In this document: one piece after another, positions 34,222-42,788 of the stretch
Numbering within the stretch: the stretch's first letter is position 1
Layout: each line of letters begins with the position of its first letter
Assembly (NCBI RefSeq): GCF_008107695.1
Contig: NZ_VIRG01000058.1
Location: 124,001-188,000, forward strand
Length of the DNA: 64,000 bases
Reading direction: 5' to 3'
Source of the DNA: Stappia sp. BW2
GTDB lineage: Bacteria > Pseudomonadota > Alphaproteobacteria > Rhizobiales > Stappiaceae
Position numbers and translations under genes: made by a program
The notes under the pieces: generated by a model
The model's database searches: none
The model's input: only the letters and a program-made list of their open reading frames with translations
What the model was told of the DNA's origin: nothing

Positions 34222-34794
34222 TCAGTCCACATCCACGGATGAGTCGGTTTCCAGAAGCTGGCGCAAGCGTCCGAAGGCAAGCCTGATGCGCGATTTGACC
34301 GTTCCGAGCGGCAAGCCGGTTTCTTCGGCAATTTCGCTATGCGACTGACCTGAAAAAAATGCCAGGCGAATGACATTCCGCTGTTCGTCAGGGAGCTGCG
34401 ACAAAGCGGCACGCACGCGGTCTTCCCGCAGCCGGGCATCCATTTCTTCGGCAATATCCGGCAAGGGCGTCGGTTGCAGGGACGGGTCTTCCTGATCCAG
34501 CGCGGCGGACTTCTGGCGGCGAATCCTGTCGATCCGCCGGTTGCGGGCGACACGAAACAGCCAGGTGCTGGCATTGGATTTTCTTGGATCGAACAAATCC
34601 GCCTTGCGCCACAACGTCATCATCACGTCCTGGGCGACTTCCTCCGCAAGAGCCTCGTCGGCCCCCTGCTTCATGAGATAGCCTTTCAGGCGCGGCGCAA
34701 AGTGATCGAACAGCTCAATAAAAGCCGCCCTGTCCCGGTCTTTCGCCACTTTGACAATGAGATCGGAAAAATACTGCACCTGCGCCAAAGACAA
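34222..34794 (-). CDS. ECF-type RNA polymerase sigma factor
   Basis: Protein of 190 residues with region 2 (EEVAQDVMMTLWRKADLFDP, TWLFRVARNRRIDRIRR) and region 4 (LPDEQRNVIRLAFFSGQSHS, GLPLGTVKSRIRLAFGRLRQ). The start is TTG 34794, four bases after AGGGGGA. It resembles the RpoE/ChrR-partner group, but no anti-sigma gene is beside it, so it may be controlled from elsewhere or by its own expression. The neighbouring IalB-like gene is divergent and could be a target. Confidence 0.92.
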   Translation of the reverse strand: MSLAQVQYFSDLIVKVAKDRDRAAFIELFDHFAPRLKGYLMKQGADEALAEEVAQDVMMTLWRKADLFDPRKSNASTWLFRVARNRRIDRIRRQKSAALDQEDPSLQPTPLPDIAEEMDARLREDRVRAALSQLPDEQRNVIRLAFFSGQSHSEIAEETGLPLGTVKSRIRLAFGRLRQLLETDSSVDVD

Positions 34795-35045
34795 TCAATC
34801 CCCCCTGCCGATACATCTTCTTTAGCAGGTTCGGCATAATTCGAAAGGGGGTCAAGCAGGCCTGCCACACTGTTGCCGCGATTAAACGCAAAGCGGTTAG
34901 GTTGGTGCACGCACCGAAAACAGAAAAACAATTGCCGGGCTTCAACCCTTTCGTAACCCGCTTTAAGTTATCATTAAAGCAAGGTTTATATGTCAGACGG
35001 CAATTGAACTAAATTTGACGGAAACTCAAATCCAACGGTGTGGAG

Positions 35046-35555
35046 ATGATGAAAGCAAAATCGCTGGTTCTGGCCATCGCAGGTCTTGCCGTTTCGAGTG
35101 CAGCGGCTTTCGCACAAACCCCGACACTTCTGAAGCAGCACAAGGACTGGGCGGCCTATGCGCTGACCAGCGGTGGCGGCAAGGTGTGCTACGCGCTCAC
35201 CAAACCGACCACGTTGCTTCCCGGGGATCGAAATCACGGCGACGTGTTCTTTTTCGTGACCACACGCCCGGCGGAAGGCGTTTCGTCCGAGCCGAGCCTG
35301 CTGGTCGGTTATCCTTTCAAGGATAAATCCTCGGTCAGCGTCGATATTGATGGCAAGGGCTTCACGCTCTTCACCAACAATGATGGGGCCTGGGTCGAGA
35401 ACGCTGCAACCGAAGCGCAACTGGTCGCTGCCATGAAGGCAGGCCGGGAAATGACGGTATCGGGCGAATCCAGCCGCGGTACCAAGACCACCTACAAGTT
35501 CTCTCTGTCCGGCGTCACAGCCGCGATCGACGATTCCAACGCTGCCTGCCGCTAA
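35046..35555 (+). CDS. Invasion-associated locus B (IalB) family exported protein
   Basis: Protein of about 169 residues. The signal peptide (MMKAKSLVLAIAGLAVSS, cleavage after AFAQ) is clear; the exact start (GTG 35040, ATG 35046 or ATG 35049) is uncertain because GGAG sits at 35042-35045. The mature part has the IalB pattern: HKDWAAYALTSGGGKVCYAL, VFFFVTTRPAEG, VGYPFKDKSSVSVDIDG and a C-terminal FSLSGVTAAI. The two cysteines could form a disulfide. IalB proteins are periplasmic or surface proteins of unclear biochemical role. Confidence 0.85.
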   Translation: MMKAKSLVLAIAGLAVSSAAAFAQTPTLLKQHKDWAAYALTSGGGKVCYALTKPTTLLPGDRNHGDVFFFVTTRPAEGVSSEPSLLVGYPFKDKSSVSVDIDGKGFTLFTNNDGAWVENAATEAQLVAAMKAGREMTVSGESSRGTKTTYKFSLSGVTAAIDDSNAACR

Positions 35556-35859
35556 CGCGTTCAGGCAGCGGCTTCTCCGGCTTTCCCCTGCATTTGCAGG
35601 GCGAAAGGCCGAAGCCGGCAGGTGGTTTCCTCTCAAATTCGACTTTACCCCGGACGAGCTCAACAGCCTTTCCGGGCCATTTTCGTTTGGCCAAAACACC
35701 TCTGCATAGCTCCCCTGCACGTCGAGAAACTTGATTTTCGGCGCTTTTTGTGGTGTTAGGTGCGCTTGAATTCAGTCCTGCGAGGCAGGTGCCCGGCGAC
35801 CGCGTCGTCTTGTTACAAGACGCTCAGACACCTTGCCGGACGAGATTACGGATCACGAC
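35556..35859. other. Intergenic region between the IalB-like gene and rlmN
   Basis: About 300 bases. It starts with a long imperfect hairpin (35578-35610) whose core is CCCTGCA-TT-TGCAGGG, without a T-run. The middle has no clear signal. TTGATT at 35731 followed 17 bases later by TGTTAG is a weak promoter candidate for rlmN. Confidence 0.5.
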
Positions 35860-37083
35860 ATGGCAATTACGCTCGACATCGCGCGGGACAATCCCAACGC
35901 GCAAACAGTTTCAGCCGCAGCCGGCGCCGTTCTGCCCGGCGAAGACAAGCCGACGCTGATCGGCCTGTCGCGCGAAGAACTGGGCGAAGCGCTCGGAACC
36001 ATCGGCGTGCCGCAGAAACAGTGGCGCATGCGTGCGTCCCAGCTCTGGCACTGGCTTTATGTGCGCGGCGTTTCCGACTTTTCGCTGATGACGAATATCG
36101 CCAAGGACCTGCGCCAGAAGCTGGCCGAGGCCTTCTCGATTGCCCGCCCGGAAATCGTGTCCGAGCAGATCTCCGTTGACGGCACCCGCAAATGGCTGTT
36201 CCGCTTTCCCGCACGCGGCGCCGGCCGCCCTGTGGAGGTTGAAACCGTCTATATTCCCGAAGAAGGTCGCGGCACGCTCTGCGTTTCTTCCCAGGTCGGC
36301 TGTACGTTGACCTGCACCTTCTGCCACACGGGCACGCAAAAGATGGTCCGCAATCTGACGGCTGAAGAAATTCTGTCGCAGATCCTGATTGCCCGTGACC
36401 GGCTAGGCGATTTTCCGCATGCGGATACCCCTCAGGGCGCCATCGTGCCGTCCGAAGGCCGGCTCGTGACCAACATCGTCATGATGGGCATGGGCGAGCC
36501 GCTCTACAATTTCGACAACGTCAAGAAGGCGCTGCTGATCGCGTCCGACGGCGACGGCCTGTCGCTTTCCAAGCGCCGCATCACCCTGTCGACCTCCGGC
36601 GTCGTGCCGGACATCTTCCGCACCGGTGAAGAGATCGGCTGCATGCTGGCCATCTCGCTGCATGCGGTCCGTGACGAATTGCGCGACGTGCTGGTGCCAA
36701 TCAACAAGAAATGGAACATCAAGGAACTGCTTGACGCCTGCCGGCAGTATCCGGGACTGTCCAACGCCAAACGCATCACCTTCGAATATGTGATGCTGAA
36801 GGACGTCAACGACAGCAACAAGGACGCGCTGGAGCTTGTGCGCCTGCTCAAGGGCATTCCGGCCAAGATCAACCTGATCCCGTTCAACCCGTGGCCGGGT
36901 ACCGATTACGAATGCTCCGACTGGGAGCGGATCGAGGAATTCGCCGACATCGTCAACCGCGCCGGGTATGCCTCACCAATCAGAACGCCGCGCGGCCGTG
37001 ATATCTTCGCCGCCTGCGGCCAGCTGAAATCGGCATCCGAGCGCATGCGCAAGAAGGACCGCGAGGCTCTGGCGGCCTCCTGA
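35860..37083 (+). CDS. rlmN: 23S rRNA/tRNA adenine-C2 methyltransferase
   Basis: Radical-SAM enzyme of 407 residues that methylates A2503 of 23S rRNA and A37 of some tRNAs. The iron-sulfur motif is [17 protein letters not shown] (CxxxCxxC). Also visible are [50 protein letters not shown] and the catalytic cysteine in [11 protein letters not shown] 35860 is chosen; a TTG at 35833 is in frame. A terminator follows, facing the converging oxidoreductase genes. Confidence 0.96.
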   Translation: MAITLDIARDNPNAQTVSAAAGAVLPGEDKPTLIGLSREELGEALGTIGVPQKQWRMRASQLWHWLYVRGVSDFSLMTNIAKDLRQKLAEAFSIARPEIVSEQISVDGTRKWLFRFPARGAGRPVEVETVYIPEEGRGTLCVSSQVGCTLTCTFCHTGTQKMVRNLTAEEILSQILIARDRLGDFPHADTPQGAIVPSEGRLVTNIVMMGMGEPLYNFDNVKKALLIASDGDGLSLSKRRITLSTSGVVPDIFRTGEEIGCMLAISLHAVRDELRDVLVPINKKWNIKELLDACRQYPGLSNAKRITFEYVMLKDVNDSNKDALELVRLLKGIPAKINLIPFNPWPGTDYECSDWERIEEFADIVNRAGYASPIRTPRGRDIFAACGQLKSASERMRKKDREALAAS

Positions 37084-37104
37084 GGCCCCTTTCCTCCTGA
37101 ACGA

Positions 37105-37135
37105 AAAAACGGCGGCCCCTGGAGCCGCCGTTTTT
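37105..37135 (+). terminator. Rho-independent terminator after rlmN
   Basis: AAAAACGGCGGC pairs with GCCGCCGTTTTT around a 7-base loop, 21 bases after the stop. The A-run on the left also gives a T-run for the opposite strand. Confidence 0.92.
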
Positions 37136-37164
37136 GGTTGATCAAATAAAATCAAGGCAATCCG

Positions 37165-37192
37165 AAAAAAGACCGCCCACAGGCGGCCTTTC
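37165..37192 (-). terminator. Terminator of the molybdenum hydroxylase genes
   Basis: Read on the minus strand, GGCCGCC and GGGCGGTC pair (one wobble) around a short loop and are followed by six T residues, about 20 bases after the stop of the large subunit gene. Confidence 0.8.
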
Positions 37193-37212
37193 TCGTTGGC
37201 TTTCTCAAAGGC

Positions 37213-39399
37213 TCAGACCAGACCGGCCTTTGCCAGCGGCAGGCTGGTTGCCCATTCGCCCTTGGCGGCGGCAATCGCGTTGGCGACGGCCGGACCGATC
37301 GGCGGGGTGCCAGGTTCCCCGATACCGGTTGGCGCTTCGTTCGAGGAAACGATATGAACCTCGATCTCCGGCATGTCGGACATCCGGAGCGGCTCGTAGG
37401 TGTCGAAGTTGGTTTCTTCGACAACCCCGTCCGCAAGCGTCACCTGATTGCGCAGGATAGCACCAAGACCGTAGCCGATGCCGCCTTCGACCTGCGCCCG
37501 GATATTGTCCGGGTTGATCGGCGTGCCGCAGTCGACCGCCGCCGTCACCTTTTCCACCTTCACTGTGCCGTCGTCGCGGAACGAGACTTCCGCAACTTCC
37601 GCCACGTAGGAGCCGAAGGACTTGTGCACGGCGACGCCGCGATGACGCCCCTCGGGCAGCGGGGTGTCCCACCCGGCCTTTTCGGCAGCCAGCTTCAAAA
37701 CGCCCACCTTGCGCGGATCGTCCTTGATCATCTCAAGACGATAGGCAACCGGGTCCTTGCCGGCTTCCTTGGCCAGGCGGTCGACCATGGTTTCCATGAC
37801 ATAGGCCGTGTGGGTATGCCCTACCGAGCGCCACCACAGCACCGGCACCTGCGTTTCCTGGAAGGACTGGTCCATGTTCATGAGCGGAAACGCATAGGTG
37901 GTGTCATGCGCGCCTTCTGTCATGTTGTGGTCGACACCATCCTTCATCAGCATGGCTTCGAAAGGCGTTCCCTTGACGATGGACTTGGCCGCGATGTTGT
38001 ACTTGAACGCCGTCACGTTGCCTTGCTCGTCAAGCCCGACCCGCAGCCGGTGAGCCGACATCGGACGGTAGTAACCGCCCGCCATGTCGTCCTCACGCGT
38101 CCAGACGATCTTCACCGGAGCCGGCGCCATGCCAGCAGCCTGCATGGCCTTGGCCAGCGTGGTGATTTCCACGACGGGATGCGCATCGGCCTGGGCCCGG
38201 CGCCCGAAAGACCCGCCTGCCCACAGGGTGTTGATCTTGACCTTCTCGAACGGAATGCCGAGCACGGTGGCCGCCACGTTATGGTCGATGGTCGGGATCT
38301 GGGAAGCGAACCAGAATTCCGCTGTTTCACCGTCGAACATCATGGCGATATCCAGCGGCTCCATGGCACCATGGGCCAGGAACGGGAAGTCGTATTCCGC
38401 TTCGATGACCCTGGCAGAGGCTTCCAGCGCCGCATCGAAGTCGCCGTCCTCGCGAACCTTCACACCCGGTTTGGTGGTCATGTCCTTGAGGTCTGCGATC
38501 ATCGCATCGCTGGACCGGGTCTCGGCCTCGGCGTCGTCCCACTCGATCTCAAGCAGGGACCGGCCCTTGATCGCCGGCCAGGTCGACTTTGCTATCACCG
38601 CGACCCCGTTCGGGATCTGCAGCACATTGACGACACCCGGCACCTTCTTGGCTTCGGCGGCGTCGAACGACTTCACCTTGCCGCCAAAGCGGGGCGAGCG
38701 GGCAACGACGGCAACCAGCAGATCGTCGCGCTGGAAATCCATCGTATAGGTCTTCGGCGCCCCCACGGTCTTGTTCTTGACGTCAAGACGCGGGAAGGAC
38801 TTGCCGATATAGACCCACTGGTCCGGTGTCTTAAGCACAGGTTCTGCCGGAACGTCCTCGTTGGCGGCAAGACCCGCCAGCTCACCCAGGGTCGCGGACT
38901 TGTCCGAACCATGGGAAACGACGCCACCCGACACGGTGATCTCACCAGCCGGCACACCCCATTCCTTTGCTGCAGCAGCAACGATCATCGCCTTTGCTGC
39001 GGCACCTGCCTGACGGTACTGCATGAAGGAGTTCGCCATGGCCGTAGAGCCGCCGGTGCCCTGAACGCCGAACAGCGTGTTGGCATAGACCTGCGGATTG
39101 GACGGAGCGAATTCAACGCGAACCTGCTCCCAGGAGGCGTCGAGCTCATCGGCGACCAGGGTGCTCAGACCGCTGGCCGTCCCCTGCCCCATGTCGAAGT
39201 GCTTGGAAATCACCACGACCGTGTTGTCCGGACGGATATGAACGAACGGCTGGATGAACTCGCCCTCAGCGGCCAATGCGGCCGAGCGCGGCAGGTTCAT
39301 GGCAAGCACGAGACCGCCGACGGCACCGGCAGATATCTTCAGGAAGCTGCGCCGGGTCGGCGTCACGGCTGCCAGCGGTTGTTGCAAGAGATGCAGCAT
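37213..39399 (-). CDS. Tat-exported xanthine dehydrogenase family molybdopterin-binding subunit (IorB-like)
   Basis: Large subunit of 728 residues. The N-terminus has the twin-arginine motif TRRSFLKIS followed by a hydrophobic segment, so the enzyme acts in the periplasm. The CoxL-type body shows HFDMGQGTASGLSTL, FGVQGTGGSTAMANS, LWAGGSFGRRAQAD, VLWWRSVGHTHTAYVMETM and the C-terminal GEPGTPPIGPAVANAI with the glutamate expected at the molybdenum site. It most resembles isoquinoline 1-oxidoreductase/aldehyde dehydrogenase beta subunits. The [2Fe-2S] subunit gene lies just upstream. No cytochrome c or XdhC-like gene is adjacent. Confidence 0.93.
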   Translation of the reverse strand: MLHLLQQPLAAVTPTRRSFLKISAGAVGGLVLAMNLPRSAALAAEGEFIQPFVHIRPDNTVVVISKHFDMGQGTASGLSTLVADELDASWEQVRVEFAPSNPQVYANTLFGVQGTGGSTAMANSFMQYRQAGAAAKAMIVAAAAKEWGVPAGEITVSGGVVSHGSDKSATLGELAGLAANEDVPAEPVLKTPDQWVYIGKSFPRLDVKNKTVGAPKTYTMDFQRDDLLVAVVARSPRFGGKVKSFDAAEAKKVPGVVNVLQIPNGVAVIAKSTWPAIKGRSLLEIEWDDAEAETRSSDAMIADLKDMTTKPGVKVREDGDFDAALEASARVIEAEYDFPFLAHGAMEPLDIAMMFDGETAEFWFASQIPTIDHNVAATVLGIPFEKVKINTLWAGGSFGRRAQADAHPVVEITTLAKAMQAAGMAPAPVKIVWTREDDMAGGYYRPMSAHRLRVGLDEQGNVTAFKYNIAAKSIVKGTPFEAMLMKDGVDHNMTEGAHDTTYAFPLMNMDQSFQETQVPVLWWRSVGHTHTAYVMETMVDRLAKEAGKDPVAYRLEMIKDDPRKVGVLKLAAEKAGWDTPLPEGRHRGVAVHKSFGSYVAEVAEVSFRDDGTVKVEKVTAAVDCGTPINPDNIRAQVEGGIGYGLGAILRNQVTLADGVVEETNFDTYEPLRMSDMPEIEVHIVSSNEAPTGIGEPGTPPIGPAVANAIAAAKGEWATSLPLAKAGLV

Positions 39400-39402
39400 G
39401 GC

Positions 39403-39864
39403 TCAGGCCTCCATCTTGTCTGAGGCAAGGTGGATGGCCTTGCGGATCCGGGCATAGGTGGCACAACGGCACACGTTACCGTCCATGGCGGCGTCGATGT
39501 CCTCGTCGGTCGGCTTGGGTGTTTCGGCAAGCAGGGCCGTCGCGGCCATGATCTGGCCGGACTGGCAATAACCACATTGCGGCACGTCCAGCTCGTTCCA
39601 GGCGGCCTGCACGGCGGTTGCCGCCTTGCTGTCGATGCCTTCGATTGTCGTGATTTCGGCACCTTCAAGGTCACCGACGAACGTCTGGCAGGAGCGGATC
39701 GGGACCCCGTCCCAGTGAACCGTGCAGGCACCGCAAGAGGCGATGCCGCAACCGAACTTCGTCCCCGTCATTCCCAGTTCGTCTCGCAAAGCCCACAACA
39801 GGGGACTCTCGGGATCTGCGTCGAGCGTGCGCGTTTCCCCGTTGATTTTTAATGTCACTGACAT
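39403..39864 (-). CDS. [2Fe-2S]-binding subunit of molybdenum hydroxylase (IorA-like)
   Basis: Protein of 153 residues; ATG 39864 is used, with GGAG 11 bases upstream. It has the plant-type cluster motif [16 protein letters not shown] and the second cluster motif CGYCQSGQI with [17 protein letters not shown]. It passes electrons from the molybdenum subunit encoded three bases downstream. It has no signal of its own, so it probably travels folded with the Tat-tagged large subunit. Confidence 0.95.
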   Translation of the reverse strand: MSVTLKINGETRTLDADPESPLLWALRDELGMTGTKFGCGIASCGACTVHWDGVPIRSCQTFVGDLEGAEITTIEGIDSKAATAVQAAWNELDVPQCGYCQSGQIMAATALLAETPKPTDEDIDAAMDGNVCRCATYARIRKAIHLASDKMEA

Positions 39865-39907
39865 GAGGAGGCGTCTCCTTTGGCTGGCCAAATCTGGCTA
39901 AAGGAAG

Positions 39908-39928
39908 TAAACTACACCGTGCAGTTTA
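39908..39928. promoter_or_regulatory. TetR-type operator TAAACTACAC-C-GTGCAGTTTA
   Basis: A 21-base palindrome with 10-base arms and one mismatch, in the 180-base gap between the IorA-like gene and the divergent TetR gene, 44 bases before the IorA-like start. Size and placement fit the site for the neighbouring TetR regulator, controlling the oxidoreductase and perhaps itself. Confidence 0.8.
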
Positions 39929-40044
39929 GTTCGTAACCGCACATCTGTAAACGCCAGAGTTTACATAGGGCGCGAATTTTGGGATTAAAGAGGCGGGGGC
40001 CTGTCAACCGGCAGATAATGCAACGGGGTCTATATGAGTAGATA

Positions 40045-40665
40045 ATGTCCGTATCGGATCAGAAGAAGAAGCAGATCGTTCAGGCTGCAATCGCAGAGTT
40101 TCAGGAAAAGGGTTACGCCGGAGCCAGCATGGACCGGATTTCCGAGCGAGCCCACGTTTCCAAGCGCACGGTCTACAATCACTTTGAAAGCAAGGACGTG
40201 CTTTTCAAGGAGATCAACCAGTGCCTTGCCGACCAGATCAACTCGGCACTTGAAGTCTCCTACGACCCGGCAGCCCCCATTCGCGACGCCCTGGTGCGCC
40301 TGGGCTGGGCGGAAGGCGAGCTCATGATCAACCCTTGCTTCATGAGCCTGGCCCGTATGGTCATGAGCGAAACGATCCGCGATCCGGCCCTTGCCGCCGA
40401 TATGGACAGCCGCATGACCAAGATCTCCGTCTTTACAGAGTTCATGGAACGCGCCACCCGCGAAGGCAAGCTCACCGCCACCGATCCGGCCCTGGCCGCA
40501 AGCCAGTTTCTTGGGCTGATCAAGGCCCATTCCTTCTATCCCAACATCCACAGCGGCCGGGTGACCACCCGCCTCGAGATGGAACGGATCATTGAGGAAA
40601 GCGTCGACATGTTCCTGGCCCGATACGGCGCCAAGCCAACCGCGCAAACGGTCGCAGCACGGTAA
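40045..40665 (+). CDS. TetR family transcriptional regulator
   Basis: Protein of 206 residues. The helix-turn-helix domain (1-60) reads QIVQAAIAEFQEKGYAGASM then ERAHVSKRTVYNHFESKDVLF. The ligand-binding C-terminal domain resembles the AcrR-type TetR_C_7 group (LARMVMSETIRDPALA). Divergent from the molybdenum hydroxylase genes and next to a 21-base palindrome, it is probably a repressor released by the aldehyde or heterocycle the enzyme oxidises. Confidence 0.93.
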   Translation: MSVSDQKKKQIVQAAIAEFQEKGYAGASMDRISERAHVSKRTVYNHFESKDVLFKEINQCLADQINSALEVSYDPAAPIRDALVRLGWAEGELMINPCFMSLARMVMSETIRDPALAADMDSRMTKISVFTEFMERATREGKLTATDPALAASQFLGLIKAHSFYPNIHSGRVTTRLEMERIIEESVDMFLARYGAKPTAQTVAAR

Positions 40666-40745
40666 CGGACGTCCGCCGGAAATCTCCGATATGACAGATC
40701 GACACGCGTAGACCCAAACGCGACGAAATGAGTGCATTCCAGGGC

Positions 40746-40773
40746 TTGCGCCGTCCAGAGAACCGGCTAAATT
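40746..40773 (+). promoter_or_regulatory. Putative argG promoter
   Basis: TTGCGC (40746-40751) and TAAATT (40768-40773) are spaced by 16 bases, about 60 bases before the argG start. Confidence 0.4.
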
Positions 40774-40831
40774 GCCGCAAATTTTCATCGGCGGGCAACC
40801 GCCAGGAACAGCGAACTGGATTTTTCCCAAA

Positions 40832-42052
40832 ATGGCGCATGGTGACATCAAAAAAGTCGTGCTGGCCTATTCCGGCGGCCTCGACACCTCCATCATCCTG
40901 AAATGGCTGCAGACCGAACTGGGCTGCGAAGTGGTGACATTCACTGCCGATCTCGGCCAGGGCGAGGAACTGGAGCCGGCGCGCAAGAAAGCCGAAATGC
41001 TCGGCATCAAGGAAATCTACATCGACGACCTGCGCGAGGAATTCATCCGCGACTTCGTCTTCCCGATGTTCCGCGCCAATGCCGTCTATGAAGGCGTTTA
41101 CCTGCTCGGCACCTCCATCGCCCGGCCGCTGATCTCCAAACGCCTGATCGAGATTGCCGAGGAAACCGGCGCCGACGCCATCGCACACGGCGCAACCGGC
41201 AAGGGCAACGACCAGGTTCGTTTCGAACTCTCCGCCTACGCCCTGAACCCGGATATCAAGGTGATCGCCCCCTGGCGCGACTGGAGCTTCAAATCCCGGA
41301 CGGACCTTCTGGAATTCGCCGAACAGAACCAGATCCCGGTTCCAAAAGACAAGCTCGGCGAAGCTCCGTTCTCTGTCGACGCCAACATGCTGCACTCCTC
41401 TTCGGAAGGCAAAGTGCTGGAAGACCCGGCCGAGGAAGCACCGAACTACGTGTTCCAGCGCACGGTTGACCCAACTGAGGCTCCCGACGAAGTCACCTAC
41501 ATCGAAATCGGCTTCGAAAAGGGCGACGCCGTCTCCCTCAACGGCGAGAAAATGTCTCCGGCAACCCTCTTTGCCAAACTCAACGACTATGGCCGCGACA
41601 ACGGCATCGGCCGCCTCGATTTGGTCGAGAACCGCTTCGTCGGCATGAAGAGCCGCGGTATCTATGAGACGCCGGGTGGCACCATCCTTCTGACGGCGCA
41701 CCGCGCCATGGAATCCATCACGCTTGACCGCGGTGCATCGCACCTGAAGGACGAGCTGATGCCGCGCTACGCCGAGCTGATCTACAACGGCTTCTGGTTC
41801 TCTCCGGAACGCGAGATGCTGCAGGCCCTGATCGACAAGAGCCAGGAACATGTCACCGGCTCCGTCAAGCTGAAGCTCTACAAGGGCAACGTCATCCTCG
41901 TCGGCCGGTCCTCGCCCTATTCGCTCTATTCCGAAGAGCTGGTCACCTTCGAGGACGACCAGGGCGCTTACGATCAGAAGGACGCTGCCGGCTTCATCAA
42001 GTTGAACGCCCTGCGCCTGCGCACCCTCGCCAAGCGCAACCGGATCGGCTGA
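40832..42052 (+). CDS. argG: Argininosuccinate synthase
   Basis: Protein of 406 residues, the family length, that joins citrulline and aspartate with ATP in arginine biosynthesis. ATG 40832 opens [20 protein letters not shown] with the PP-loop SGGLDTS. Further motifs are [14 protein letters not shown] and IAPWRDWSF. The frame runs 20 codons further upstream, but that part is not conserved in kind. No strong ribosome-binding site is seen. The gene stands alone. Confidence 0.97.
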   Translation: MAHGDIKKVVLAYSGGLDTSIILKWLQTELGCEVVTFTADLGQGEELEPARKKAEMLGIKEIYIDDLREEFIRDFVFPMFRANAVYEGVYLLGTSIARPLISKRLIEIAEETGADAIAHGATGKGNDQVRFELSAYALNPDIKVIAPWRDWSFKSRTDLLEFAEQNQIPVPKDKLGEAPFSVDANMLHSSSEGKVLEDPAEEAPNYVFQRTVDPTEAPDEVTYIEIGFEKGDAVSLNGEKMSPATLFAKLNDYGRDNGIGRLDLVENRFVGMKSRGIYETPGGTILLTAHRAMESITLDRGASHLKDELMPRYAELIYNGFWFSPEREMLQALIDKSQEHVTGSVKLKLYKGNVILVGRSSPYSLYSEELVTFEDDQGAYDQKDAAGFIKLNALRLRTLAKRNRIG

Positions 42053-42062
42053 GATCTCTGAC

Positions 42063-42749
42063 ATGAACAGACCGGTGGCAGCAAACCTCGAACAGGACAT
42101 TGCTGCCGCCGGTTTTTTGTTGCTCGGCGGCTTTGCCCCGGACGGCTCCGTTGCCGTCCCGCCTCTTGCCGGCGGCAAGCAGGCTCGAATCCTTCTGCTC
42201 ATCGGAAGCACCGGACCATCAATCTGGCCGCACCTGACGGCAAGTCCGGAATACAGGAGCGGCCAAGCGGACCCGCTTGACCGCTACACGCGGCGCGCAC
42301 TTCTGGAGATTGCCGAGGCATCCGGCTACGAACCGGTGTTTCCGTTCGAAGGCCCGCCCTATTACCCCTTCCAGCAATGGGCGATGAAATGCGGCGGCTT
42401 CTCCCAAAGCCCCCTCGGCGTTCTGGCGCATCACGACTACGGGCCCTGGAGTGGTTTCCGCGCAGCGTTTCTGAGCAGTGAACCACTATGGACGGGAACA
42501 TCTGACGGTCTGCCCGGCCCCTGCGAGACCTGCGAGGACAAACCCTGTATCGCCACCTGCCCGGCAGAGGCCCTGTCGCTGGAAACCGGCTACGACGTTC
42601 CTGCCTGCCGGACGCACCTTTCTGAAGACAGGATGCAGGCCTGCTGGACCGGCTGCCTTGCCCGCCGAGCCTGTCCTGTCGGCCGTGACCATAGCCAGGC
42701 CCCGGACAATGCCCGATTCCACATGGAGAGCTTTATCGGACTTTGTTAG
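42063..42749 (+). CDS. Ferredoxin-type Fe-S protein (QueG/CblC-like)
   Basis: Protein of 228 residues starting 10 bases after argG. The N-terminal part (30-140) carries LLLIGSTGPSIWPHL, PYYPFQQWA and PLGVLAHHDYGPWSGFRAAFL, which recall the CblC (MMACHC) and QueG flavin/corrinoid-binding region. The C-terminal part has two cysteine sets, CETCEDKPCIATCP and CWTGCLARRACPVG, suitable for one or two [4Fe-4S] clusters. It is shorter than QueG and lacks its HEAT-like tail. A redox role is likely; corrinoid binding is speculative. Confidence 0.7.
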   Translation: MNRPVAANLEQDIAAAGFLLLGGFAPDGSVAVPPLAGGKQARILLLIGSTGPSIWPHLTASPEYRSGQADPLDRYTRRALLEIAEASGYEPVFPFEGPPYYPFQQWAMKCGGFSQSPLGVLAHHDYGPWSGFRAAFLSSEPLWTGTSDGLPGPCETCEDKPCIATCPAEALSLETGYDVPACRTHLSEDRMQACWTGCLARRACPVGRDHSQAPDNARFHMESFIGLC

Positions 42750-42788
42750 AGCCAGCCGACGGAGTAGCCCGGATTTGGAGCTCTGGCC

